Source: Longimicrobiales bacterium (GTDB lineage Bacteria > Gemmatimonadota > Gemmatimonadetes > Longimicrobiales > Gaopeijiaceae). Taken from it: DNA of 7,474 bases. The notes under the pieces were generated by a model. The model ran no database searches and had not been told where the DNA came from. It saw nothing but the letters and a program-made list of their open reading frames with translations. Made by a program: the position numbers and the translations under genes. The stretch is from NCBI GenBank assembly GCA_028280205.1, contig JANQME010000454.1:1-7474 (forward strand), given 5' to 3'. Positions 1-5,685 of this stretch are shown here, in pieces. The first letter of the stretch is position 1. Each line of letters begins with the position of its first letter.

Positions 1-617
1 CGGGTCCGCGCCCACTCGGGGAGGCGGAATCGACCGGCGACGAAGAAGGCGAGTCCCATCAGGCCCGTCGCGAGGAAGTCGCCGCCGGCTCGGCCGGCCA
101 AGAAGCCCGCGATCGCACCGACCGCGGACACGCCCAGCAGCACCGAGCCGGTGATCATGTACGGCATCGCACTGCCCTTGAGCGTGCGCAGCCGGAACCG
201 CTGCCCATCGCCGTGCGGCTCGAGCAGCGCCTGCAGATTCCCGTTCGTCCACTGACGGAAGGCGCCGTCCTGCCGGATCTTTCCCTTGGCGTCGAACGTC
301 ATGCGCAGATCGACGACGAGGCGATTCCACTCGTCCTCCGTGAGAGGGCGCGGCAGATCGACGGCGCGCCCTACCCCGATCCGCAGGCCGAGAAAGGTCC
401 GGTGGGCCGAGGGATCGGGCAGGGGCCGGTCCAGGCTCGCCGCGGCACGGGCGACGACGTCCCTGGGGATTCCGACTTCCTCCCCGATCTCCTGAAGCTC
501 GCGGAGCGTGAGCCCGCCGGTGGACGAAGCTCCGCCGGACGAGGAGGCGCCGCCGGTCTCCGTCGCCCGATCGAGGATCTCGGCGACTTCTTGGTCGGAG
601 TATCGTCGTTCGCTCAT
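1..617 (-). CDS. Hypothetical membrane protein, C-terminus cut by window edge
   Basis: The frame reads from ATG at 617-615 leftwards and stays open to base 1, giving 205 codons without a stop, so the C-terminus lies outside the window. The N-terminus (MSERRYSDQEVAEIL) is a charged helix. It is followed by a Gly/Ser-rich linker at about residues 22-35 and a second helical segment (LTLRELQEIGEEVGI, about 37-50) that resembles small N-terminal regulatory-type helices. A soluble domain covers roughly 70-147 and contains a conserved-looking RQWTNGNLQALLEP stretch. Two hydrophobic segments follow at about 152-175 and 179-196. I recognise the general type as a recurrent uncharacterised family in Gemmatimonadota-like genomes, but I know of no function. 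No clear Shine-Dalgarno precedes the ATG. The gene is divergent from the small membrane protein at 729 and may share its control region. The reading frame is firm; the role is unknown. Confidence 0.8.
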   Translation of the reverse strand, partial: MSERRYSDQEVAEILDRATETGGASSSGGASSTGGLTLRELQEIGEEVGIPRDVVARAAASLDRPLPDPSAHRTFLGLRIGVGRAVDLPRPLTEDEWNRLVVDLRMTFDAKGKIRQDGAFRQWTNGNLQALLEPHGDGQRFRLRTLKGSAMPYMITGSVLLGVSAVGAIAGFLAGRAGGDFLATGLMGLAFFVAGRFRLPEWART

Positions 618-728
618 CTTCGGTCGTAAGGAGTGCGTGCCGCGCGGAACGTATCAACCCCGCGTTCGGTCGTATGCTCCGCAGGACACGGACGAGCACG
701 CCGCCGGTTGGGCGGCCGGAGGACGATC
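618..728. promoter_or_regulatory. Divergent intergenic control region with a 10-bp direct repeat
   Basis: This 111-bp gap separates two divergently read genes, so it must hold promoters for both or lie within longer leaders. The sequence TTCGGTCGTA occurs exactly twice, at 619-628 and 665-674, 46 bp apart in the same orientation. A weak -10-like TATGCT (673-678) is present for the plus-strand gene but has no convincing -35 partner. The repeat could be a regulator site or chance. GGAGG at 718-722 is the ribosome binding site of the gene at 729. Confidence 0.35.
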
Positions 729-1199
729 ATGCTGACGAAGCTGCTGCGCCGCATCCGCGGCCTGACCGGGGTCGGGATCACGTGGGGTGCGCTCTGGGGT
801 CTCATCGGAGCCGGGATCGGATTCGTGCTCGGTGTGATCGACCCGTATCTGTGGAGCTTCGAGAACCCGGTCGCCGTGTGGGGCTTGGGCATGGCCGCGT
901 ACGGATTCGTGTCCGGCATCGGCTTCGGTGCGCTCCTCTCGCTGGCCGACGGGACCAAGGTGCTCGGGGAGCTGTCGCTGCGGCGGGTCGCGGTCTGGGG
1001 TGTGCTCGGCTCCGCGGCGGTGCCGCTCCTCTTCGTGCCCTTCTTCGGGGCCGGCACGACGATCGCCCAGATCGCGGGAGCGATGGGGGTCACGGCGATG
1101 CTCGGCGGCACGTTCGCGCCCGGCGCGGTCGCGATCGCCCGGCGGGCCGAGCTCGCCGCCGGAAGGGAGCGTGAACTCCTGGGCGACGGCGTCGGGTGA
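729..1199 (+). CDS. Small four-helix integral membrane protein, unknown function
   Basis: The product is a 156-residue protein, read from ATG at 729 with GGAGG at 718-722 six bases upstream. That ribosome binding site favours this start over an upstream GTG/ATG extension, which would add about 32 Arg-rich residues with no hydrophobic character. After a basic N-terminus (MLTKLLRRIR) there are four predicted membrane segments at about 15-37, 49-71, 86-107 and 109-131, rich in Gly and Ala. The C-terminus is a short charged tail ending in GDGVG. No catalytic or binding motif is visible. It is divergent from the membrane protein at 1-617 and followed by a strong hairpin, so it is probably a single-gene transcript. 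It is clearly a real gene by codon pattern, start signal and coherent hydrophobicity, but I do not recognise its function. Confidence 0.75.
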   Translation: MLTKLLRRIRGLTGVGITWGALWGLIGAGIGFVLGVIDPYLWSFENPVAVWGLGMAAYGFVSGIGFGALLSLADGTKVLGELSLRRVAVWGVLGSAAVPLLFVPFFGAGTTIAQIAGAMGVTAMLGGTFAPGAVAIARRAELAAGRERELLGDGVG

Positions 1200-1214
1200 G
1201 ACGGTTCGCCGGTC

Positions 1215-1248
1215 TCGCTCGCGCGGCTCGGCGCCGCTCCTCGAGCGA
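1215..1248 (+). terminator. Strong two-part hairpin after the small membrane protein gene
   Basis: TCGCTCG (1215-1221) pairs perfectly with CGAGCGA (1242-1248). Inside it GCGGC (1223-1227) pairs with GCCGC (1233-1237) around a 5-nt loop. It lies 15 nt after the stop at 1197-1199 and before the next start at 1268. Only a weak run (CTCTTG) follows, with no real U-tract, so a classic intrinsic terminator is not proved. It could instead be a leader structure of the GNAT gene. Confidence 0.45.
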
Positions 1249-1267
1249 CTCTTGATCGAACGCTGAC

Positions 1268-1855
1268 GTGCTGCCGCTCCTCGAGACCGATCGGCTCGTC
1301 CTCCGGGAGATCGGAGAGCGCGACTTCGATGCGGTCCACGCGTACGCGTCCGACCCCGAGGTCGTGCGCCACGTGCCCTGGGGGCCGAACAGCCCGCAGG
1401 ACACGCTCGACTTCCTCGCGCACTGCATGCTGGCGGCGGCCGCCGAAGAGCGCCTGGACTACGTCTTCGGGGTGGAGCTGAGGGACGCCCCCGGGTTGCT
1501 CGGCTCGGTCGGGCTCTATGTCAGGAACGCGGACGAGGGTCAGGCGATGCTCGGGTATGCCTACGCCCGGAGCGCCTGGGGCCGTGGAATCGCGTCGGAG
1601 GCGGCGCGCGAGATGGTCGCGATGGGCTTCGATGTGCTCGGCCTGCGGCGCATCTGGGCCGCGTGCGACCCGGAGAACGGAGCGTCGCGCCGTGTCCTGG
1701 AGAAGCTGGGCATGCGGGTGGAGGGTCTGCTTCGGGAAGATACCGTGATCCGCGGGGAGGTGAGGGACAGCCTCATGTGGGGTATACTTGAGCGCGAATG
1801 GCGGGCCGCGAGCGCGCTGGAGACGACGAACTCATCGGCGAGGAGTGAGGGATGA
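1268..1855 (+). CDS. GNAT family N-acetyltransferase, RimJ/RimL type
   Basis: This 195-residue cytoplasmic enzyme is expected to transfer an acetyl group from acetyl-CoA to an amine, as in the ribosomal-protein N-acetyltransferase (RimJ/RimL, Acetyltransf_3) group. The hallmark opening LETDRLVLREIGERDFDAV covers residues 5-23. The acetyl-CoA loop (WGRGIASEA, 104-112) follows a beta strand, and the later motif CDPENGASRRVLEKLGM (133-149) is typical of the family. Length is normal. The start is GTG at 1268, the first possible start after an in-frame stop at 1253-1255; its ribosome binding site is weak. The stop overlaps the next gene's start as ATGA (1852-1855), so the two are probably translated together. 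The substrate cannot be read from sequence: a protein N-terminus, an antibiotic or a small molecule are all possible. Confidence 0.92.
   Translation: MLPLLETDRLVLREIGERDFDAVHAYASDPEVVRHVPWGPNSPQDTLDFLAHCMLAAAAEERLDYVFGVELRDAPGLLGSVGLYVRNADEGQAMLGYAYARSAWGRGIASEAAREMVAMGFDVLGLRRIWAACDPENGASRRVLEKLGMRVEGLLREDTVIRGEVRDSLMWGILEREWRAASALETTNSSARSEG
1841..1845 (+). promoter_or_regulatory. Ribosome binding site of the selenoprotein gene
   Basis: AGGAG lies 6 nt before ATG 1852, inside the last codons of the GNAT gene. Together with the ATGA overlap it fixes the start upstream of the in-frame TGA. This argues against the late GTG start at 1951, which would remove the redox motif. Confidence 0.7.
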
Positions 1856-2202
1856 CGCGCAGCCTCGAGTGGCGGTACCACCGCCCCGGCTGAACGAGCT
1901 GCAAACGCACGCAAGAGTTTCTTGCGCAGCACGGGATCCAGGACGGCGAGGTGCAGAGCACCGGAAAGGATCCCATCGAAGGGGAGGCCGCGCTGGCGCT
2001 GCTGGACGGCGTCCGGCACCTGCACGTGGCCAAGGGCAAGAAGATCGAGAGCTTCGATCTGAAGTCGGATCGCCCGTCCGACGAGGAGCTTCTCGGCATG
2101 ATGCTGGGGCGCTCCGGCAAGCTTCGGGCGCCGGCCCTTCGAACCGGCGACACGCTGGTGGTCGGCTACAACTCGGACGTCCTCTCGTCCACCCTCCTCT
2201 GA
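1852..2202 (+). CDS. ArsC/Spx-like redox selenoprotein with in-frame TGA read as selenocysteine
   Basis: Read through TGA at 1891-1893, this frame gives a 116-residue thioredoxin-fold protein of the ArsC/Spx type. It starts MTRSLEWRYHRPG and continues with Sec14-Thr-Ser-Cys17-Lys-Arg, a UxxC redox motif where relatives would have CxxC. The rest fits the family: a helix after the motif (TQEFLAQHGI), a middle region with DPIEGEAALALL, and the C-terminal pattern GKLRAPALRTGDTLVVGYN. Sec would lower the redox potential and raise nucleophilicity at the attacking position, suggesting a thiol/selenol oxidoreductase. Arsenate reduction itself is not shown. AGGAG at 1841-1845 and the ATGA overlap with the GNAT gene fix the start. 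A SECIS-like hairpin follows the TGA at 1910-1926. Bacterial ArsC-like selenoproteins have been predicted before, so the class is known. A TGC-to-TGA sequencing error or nonsense mutation is the alternative. Standard gene calling would begin at GTG 1951 and lose the active site. Confidence 0.88.
1891..1893 (+). other. Selenocysteine codon (in-frame TGA)
   Basis: This TGA is codon 14 of the ArsC-like gene, at the first position of a U-T-S-C motif, and is followed by 102 further sense codons of family-like sequence. TGA also acts as a true stop at the end of this same gene (2200-2202) and of several neighbours. General TGA reassignment is therefore excluded and local recoding is required. Confidence 0.85.
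1910..1926 (+). promoter_or_regulatory. Putative bacterial SECIS hairpin
   Basis: CGCAAGA (1910-1916) and TCTTGCG (1920-1926) form a perfect 7-bp stem around the loop GTT (1917-1919). Two more G-C pairs (1907-1908 with 1929-1930) can stack beyond a small internal loop. The stem starts 16 nt after the TGA, with 23 nt between the TGA and the loop. A G at the first or second loop position and a loop about 16-37 nt from the UGA are the known features of bacterial SECIS elements bound by SelB. The codons across the stem (AAA, CAA, TTT, CTT) are unusually AT-rich for this genome, consistent with selection for RNA structure. Confidence 0.75.
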
Positions 2203-2205
2203 GGG
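2201..2205 (+). promoter_or_regulatory. Likely ribosome binding site deciding the barrel gene start
   Basis: GAGGG overlaps the stop of the selenoprotein gene and lies 5 nt before GTG 2211. It supports 2211 over the alternative GTG at 2241, which has its purine run directly abutting the start codon. Confidence 0.5.
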
Positions 2206-2210
2206 TGGGC

Positions 2211-2876
2211 GTGGGGGCATCCCCGATACCGGGCGGGAAGGTGCCCTTCATCTTCGCCCTGCTTCTGTCGGGGCCGATGCCCGCGGATCTCGCGGCGCAG
2301 CAGGCCTCCGACGCGCCCAGCGCCTCCGAGCCGACGATCGTGGGCATCGTCGCCGGGTGGGCCGTGAACGACGGGATCTGGAAGCCCGAGGCGGATACGG
2401 AGACCGTCGGTGGCATCGTGCTCGGCGCCTTCGGCCAGGCGGCCACTCCCCTTTCCTGGTTCGCCGTGCGGGCGGAGATCCTCTGGTCGCAGCGCGGCCT
2501 CGATGTCGTGGATGGAGCGGGCGCGCCCGCGGGATCGGTGCGGGCCGACTTCCTGGGCTTCGCGCTTCACGCGCGCGCCTTCCGCGCTCTCGGACCGGTT
2601 CGACTTCACCTCGCCGCGGGCCCGACGGTCGATCAGACGCTTCAGCGGCGGGTCGACTCGGCGCTGACGCCGGCACTCAACCGCGAGGTCGGGCCGACCT
2701 TCGGCGTCCACATCGGAGCGGGGCTCGGCGTCACGGTCGCGGACCGCTACAGGGTGGAGCTCGAGACGCGGTGGCTCGAGGGGCTGAGCGACGCGCACGC
2801 GGGCGACTTCCTCTCCGCGCGCAACCGCTCTCTCGAGTTCCTCACCCGCGTCGGGATCCCGCTGTCTCGACGCTGA
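2211..2876 (+). CDS. Secreted outer-membrane beta-barrel-like protein
   Basis: The product has 221 residues from GTG 2211, 8 nt after the selenoprotein stop. The start is not certain; GTG 2241 would give 211 residues. The N-terminus has one Lys, a hydrophobic core (VPFIFALLLSG) and a likely signal peptidase I site around LAA|QQ. The mature part alternates polar and hydrophobic residues as in amphipathic strands: GIVAGWAVNDGIW, WFAVRAEILWSQRGLDVV, VRADFLGFALHARAF, VRLHLAAGPTV, GVHIGAGLGVTVADRYRVELETRW. It ends in a strand (SLEFLTRVGIPL) that resembles a barrel assembly signal, although the chain ends SRR rather than with an aromatic residue. This fits a small 8-strand-type outer-membrane protein. 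No catalytic motif is visible. Tight spacing suggests it is transcribed with the GNAT and selenoprotein genes. Function is unknown. Confidence 0.72.
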   Translation: MGASPIPGGKVPFIFALLLSGPMPADLAAQQASDAPSASEPTIVGIVAGWAVNDGIWKPEADTETVGGIVLGAFGQAATPLSWFAVRAEILWSQRGLDVVDGAGAPAGSVRADFLGFALHARAFRALGPVRLHLAAGPTVDQTLQRRVDSALTPALNREVGPTFGVHIGAGLGVTVADRYRVELETRWLEGLSDAHAGDFLSARNRSLEFLTRVGIPLSRR

Positions 2877-2881
2877 CCGTC

Positions 2882-2902
2882 CTCGGCGTCGACCCCGCCG
2901 AG
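2882..2902 (+). terminator. Hairpin after the barrel gene
   Basis: CTCGGCG (2882-2888) pairs perfectly with CGCCGAG (2896-2902) around a 7-nt loop, 5 nt after the stop codon. No U-tract follows. It is a plausible 3'-end or RNA-stabilising structure of the GNAT/selenoprotein/barrel operon. The rest of the 126-bp gap to 3003 holds only a short CTCCG/CGGAG hairpin (2960-2972) and the next ribosome binding site. Confidence 0.4.
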
Positions 2903-2990
2903 CCTCCGACATCTTGCCGACCGTCGCTGGCCCCGGCAGTGTCCCCTTCCGGTGGCGGACTCCGACTCGGAGGCCGCATGGGTCCGAACC

Positions 2991-2996
2991 AGGGGG
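2991..2996 (+). promoter_or_regulatory. Ribosome binding site deciding the SDR start
   Basis: AGGGGG lies 6 nt before GTG 3003. This favours 3003, which places the twin-arginine motif at residues 5-6, over GTG 2952, which would bury it behind 17 extra residues. Confidence 0.6.
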
Positions 2997-3002
2997 GATG
3001 AG

Positions 3003-4181
3003 GTGAGTCCGACACGGAGGGAGTTCGTCAGGACGGCGGGGGTGGTGGGTGCGGGGCTCGCGTTGGGCGGGACGGGGTGCGGTGGAAGATCGGAAGCGTC
3101 GCAGGCGGACGCCGAGGCGGATCCGGAGCCGAAGCGGCTGCTCGTCCTCGGCGGGACCGGCTTCATCGGGCCGCACATGGTCCGCTACGCCGTCGAGCGT
3201 GGTCACCGGGTCTCGATCTTCACGCGGGGGCGCCGTCAGATCGACCTCCCCGATACCGTCGAGCAGCTCGTCGGGGACCGGAACGACGACCACACCGCGC
3301 TCGAGGGCCGAACGTGGGACGTCGTGCTCGACAACAACGCCCAGGACTACCGGTGGGTGCAGAAGAGCACCGAGCTGCTGGCCGGGAGCGCGTCGCAGTA
3401 CGTGTTCGTGTCGTCGATCTCCGCGTACGCGCTGGACGGCTTCGGATGGGACAACGCGGAGCGCGTCCTGACCGAGCCTACCGTGGACGAGGACCACCCG
3501 CGCGTCGATCGACCCGCAGGGTGGAGCGACGGGGACGACGCGCCGTACGGGCTCATGAAGACCCTCTCGGAAGACATCGTGCACGCCGCGTTCCCGGGCG
3601 CCGCCACGATCGTCCGTCCGGGGCTGATCGTGGGGCCGGGAGACGAGACCGAACGCTTCACCTACTGGCCCGTCCGCCTGGATGAAGGCGGCGAGATCCT
3701 CGCCCCGGGCAACCCCGAGCATGCGATCCAGGTCATCGATCAGCGCGACCTCACTGAGTGGATCGTCCGTCTGGCGGAGCACGGCACAACCGGCGACTTC
3801 AACGCCACCGGCCCGGCCGAGCGGACATCGATGCGCTCGATGCTTGAGGAGATCGGGTCCGCCGTCGAGGCCTCCCACGAGCTGACCTGGGTGCCGGAGT
3901 CGTTCCTCGAGGCCGAGGGCGTGGCGCCGTGGTCCGACCTGCCGGCGTGGGTTCCCGGCGATCCGCTGATGTTCGTCGACGTGCGCGACGCCGTCGCCGC
4001 GGGGCTCACCTTCCGGCCGATCGCGGTCACCACCCGCGACCTGCTCGCGTGGGAGCGGACCCGGCCACCGGAGCGCCGGGCAAACCGGCCGTGGGTCGAC
4101 GGCGAGCGCCGCTTCGGCTTGAGCCGCGAGCGCGAGCGCGCGGTCCTGGACGCGTGGCACGCGGCCCGGGGACAGGCGTGA
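3003..4181 (+). CDS. Tat-exported NAD-dependent epimerase/dehydratase (extended SDR)
   Basis: This 392-residue protein starts at GTG 3003. It opens MSPTRREFVRTAGVVGAG, a twin-arginine signal (TRREFVR) followed by a hydrophobic helix, so the folded protein should be exported to the periplasm. Cys26 after the helix (GGTGC) is a weak lipobox candidate. The Rossmann motif GGTGFIG is at 50-56. The SDR catalytic residues are present: Ser in VFVSSISAY (about 134-142) and Tyr182/Lys186 in PYGLMK. The later stretch IQVIDQRDLTEWIV and FNATGPA is typical of the NAD-dependent epimerase/reductase (COG0451, CSP41-like) branch. The substrate is probably a nucleotide sugar or a related sugar or carbonyl compound, but it is not readable. 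An SDR outside the cytoplasm must carry its cofactor with it, as Tat-exported Gfo/Idh enzymes do. The gene stands alone, with 126 bp before and 69 bp after it. Confidence 0.88.
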   Translation: MSPTRREFVRTAGVVGAGLALGGTGCGGRSEASQADAEADPEPKRLLVLGGTGFIGPHMVRYAVERGHRVSIFTRGRRQIDLPDTVEQLVGDRNDDHTALEGRTWDVVLDNNAQDYRWVQKSTELLAGSASQYVFVSSISAYALDGFGWDNAERVLTEPTVDEDHPRVDRPAGWSDGDDAPYGLMKTLSEDIVHAAFPGAATIVRPGLIVGPGDETERFTYWPVRLDEGGEILAPGNPEHAIQVIDQRDLTEWIVRLAEHGTTGDFNATGPAERTSMRSMLEEIGSAVEASHELTWVPESFLEAEGVAPWSDLPAWVPGDPLMFVDVRDAVAAGLTFRPIAVTTRDLLAWERTRPPERRANRPWVDGERRFGLSRERERAVLDAWHAARGQA

Positions 4182-4208
4182 GCGCCGGTCAACGCACGCC
4201 GTGGCGCT
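4181..4208 (+). terminator. Weak stem-loop after the SDR gene
   Basis: AGCGCC (4181-4186) pairs with GGCGCT (4203-4208) around a 16-nt loop, beginning at the last base of the SDR stop codon. No U-tract follows. It could be a 3'-end structure, but a 6-bp stem with a long loop may be chance in DNA this GC-rich. Confidence 0.25.
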
Positions 4209-4250
4209 GGTGTCCCTGATTCGCCCACCCTCACGCCCCGGAGAACCACG

Positions 4251-5558
4251 GTGCTGAGATCCCTCCTCGGATGGATCGTCGAGTTCCGCGACGACGACGA
4301 GCCACGAGGCATGGTGCAGGCCGCTCTGTACGGCTTCTCGATCATGCTCTCGTACTACATCCTGCGCGCCGTGCGGGACGAGATCGCGGCGGCGGACCGG
4401 GGGAATCTGCAGATCCTGTGGACCGTCGTCTTCTTCGTGATGATCCTGGCGGTCCAGGGCTACTCGTGGATCGCTTCGCGCTACCCGCGCGGCGTGTTCG
4501 TTCCGCTGGCGAACCGTTTCTTCATCGCCTGCCTGATCGGATTCTGGGCCGCTCTACAGCTCCTGCCCGAGTCGACGTACGTCTGGATCGACCGGGTCTT
4601 CTACGTCTGGACGAGCGTCTTCGCGCTCTTCGTGGTCACGGTCTTCTGGGGGCTGGTCGCGGACTGCTTCACCAACGAGCAGGGGAAGCGGCTTTTCGGC
4701 TTCATCGCGGTCGGGGCGTCGGTGGGTGCGGCGATCGGCGCGGGTATCACCGCCGCGATCGCCACCCAGGTGCCGGTCTTCACGCTCCTGCTGGTGTCCT
4801 GCGTGCCCCTCGAGATCGCCTCCTGGTTCGCCGTGGCGTTGCACCGTGGCTTCGGGACCGGTGACGTCCAACGGGCGGGCGAGTCCGACAAGCCCCTGTC
4901 CGGCGACGCACTCTCGGGCATGAAGGCGGTCTTCCGCTCACCGTATTTGCTGGGGATCGCGTCCTTCATCGCGCTGATGACGTTCGCGTCGACGATCCTG
5001 TACTTCGCGCAGTCCGACCTCGTCTACGAGACGATGACGGATCGGGGCGAACGACGGGCGTTCCTCGCGCGCATCGACCTCGTCGTGAACCTCCTGACGA
5101 TCCTTTTCGAGGTCTACCTCACGGCCCGGATCATCAAGTGGCTCGGCGTGGCCGTGACGCTCGCGATCGTCCCGGTCACGGTGGCCGGAGGCTTCGTCGC
5201 GCTCGGGGTCTGGCCGACGCTCTGGACGCTCGTCGTCGTCCAGGTCGTGTACCGCGCCGGCCGGTACGGGCTGGCGAAGCCCGCGCGCGAGGTCCTGTTC
5301 ACCGTCCTGTCGCGCGAGGAGAAGTACAAGTCCAAGGCGTTCATCGACGCGGCCGTGTACCGCGGCGGCGATCTCGTGAGCGGCTGGATCTACGCGGGTC
5401 TCGCCTTCATCGGATTGACCGTGGGACCGATCGCGCTCGTCGCGGCGCCGGCTGCGGCCCTGTGGGCGATCGTCGCGATCCGCATCGGGCGGTTCGGTGA
5501 GCAGCGTGCGGCGGAGCTGGAGGCGACTCCTCTGGAGGAGGTCGCCGCTGCGGGCTGA
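4251..5558 (+). CDS. Npt1/Npt2 (TlcC)-like nucleotide transporter family, MFS-type membrane protein
   Basis: This is a 435-residue inner-membrane protein starting at GTG 4251, with GGAG at 4240-4243 seven bases upstream. About 12 hydrophobic segments are visible, at roughly 24-42, 53-70, 82-104, 119-140, 148-170, 175-198, 232-254, 270-292, 298-320, 322-338, 376-392 and 394-412. A charged loop separates the halves (about 199-228). The stretch RAGRYGLAKPAREVLFTVLS at 335-354, then EEKYKSKAFIDAAVYRGGD at 356-374, is the signature of the ATP/ADP translocase (TLC) family. Relatives in intracellular parasites and plastids exchange ATP for ADP. Members in free-living bacteria are shorter, as here, and their substrates are mostly unknown, so nucleotide exchange should not be assumed. 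A general MFS label would be the cautious alternative. It is followed by a hairpin and seems to be a single-gene unit. Confidence 0.85.
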   Translation: MLRSLLGWIVEFRDDDEPRGMVQAALYGFSIMLSYYILRAVRDEIAAADRGNLQILWTVVFFVMILAVQGYSWIASRYPRGVFVPLANRFFIACLIGFWAALQLLPESTYVWIDRVFYVWTSVFALFVVTVFWGLVADCFTNEQGKRLFGFIAVGASVGAAIGAGITAAIATQVPVFTLLLVSCVPLEIASWFAVALHRGFGTGDVQRAGESDKPLSGDALSGMKAVFRSPYLLGIASFIALMTFASTILYFAQSDLVYETMTDRGERRAFLARIDLVVNLLTILFEVYLTARIIKWLGVAVTLAIVPVTVAGGFVALGVWPTLWTLVVVQVVYRAGRYGLAKPAREVLFTVLSREEKYKSKAFIDAAVYRGGDLVSGWIYAGLAFIGLTVGPIALVAAPAAALWAIVAIRIGRFGEQRAAELEATPLEEVAAAG

Positions 5559-5564
5559 GGCGGA

Positions 5565-5584
5565 CGACCACGAGGTTGTGGTCG
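5565..5584 (+). terminator. Hairpin after the transporter gene
   Basis: CGACCAC (5565-5571) pairs perfectly with GTGGTCG (5578-5584) around a 6-nt loop, 6 nt after the stop codon. No U-tract follows. A second imperfect hairpin lies at 5624-5640 (CCGGGC with GCCCCGG, one bulged C). GCGGACGACC is repeated at 5560-5569 and 5598-5607. The 127-bp gap between 5558 and 5686 should also contain the promoter of the creatininase-like gene, but no convincing -35/-10 pair is seen. Confidence 0.4.
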
Positions 5585-5685
5585 CGGCCGCTGGGTGCGG
5601 CGGACGACCTCGAGGTGGCCGAGCCGGGCTGGAGCCCCGGCGCCGATCACCGCAACTTGGCGGTCCCGATCCCAGGAGGTCCGCC

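Noticed and set aside
614..1423. Minus-strand open frame of 269 codons
   Set aside because: It is antisense to the small membrane protein and GNAT genes, Pro/Ser/Arg-rich and with no motif.
1891..1893. Genome-wide TGA reassignment to Trp or Gly
   Set aside because: TGA is the terminal stop of most genes here and TGG is used for Trp, so only local recoding fits.
1951..2202. Short ArsC-like frame starting at GTG 1951
   Set aside because: It lacks the redox motif and the first strand of the fold. The in-frame upstream part from ATG 1852 supplies both and has proper start signals.
1852..2202. Naming the protein an arsenate reductase
   Set aside because: Only the ArsC/Spx fold pattern is visible. 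There are no arsenic-resistance neighbours and arsenate-specific residues cannot be assigned.
1788..2210. Upstream extension of the barrel protein frame
   Set aside because: It overlaps the selenoprotein in another frame with Arg/Gly-rich sequence and would place the signal peptide in mid-protein.
2166..4160. Long minus-strand open frame of 664 codons
   Set aside because: It is antisense to the barrel and SDR genes, and its translation is low-complexity Arg/Pro/Gly-rich with no domain. Such frames arise by chance opposite real genes in GC-rich DNA.
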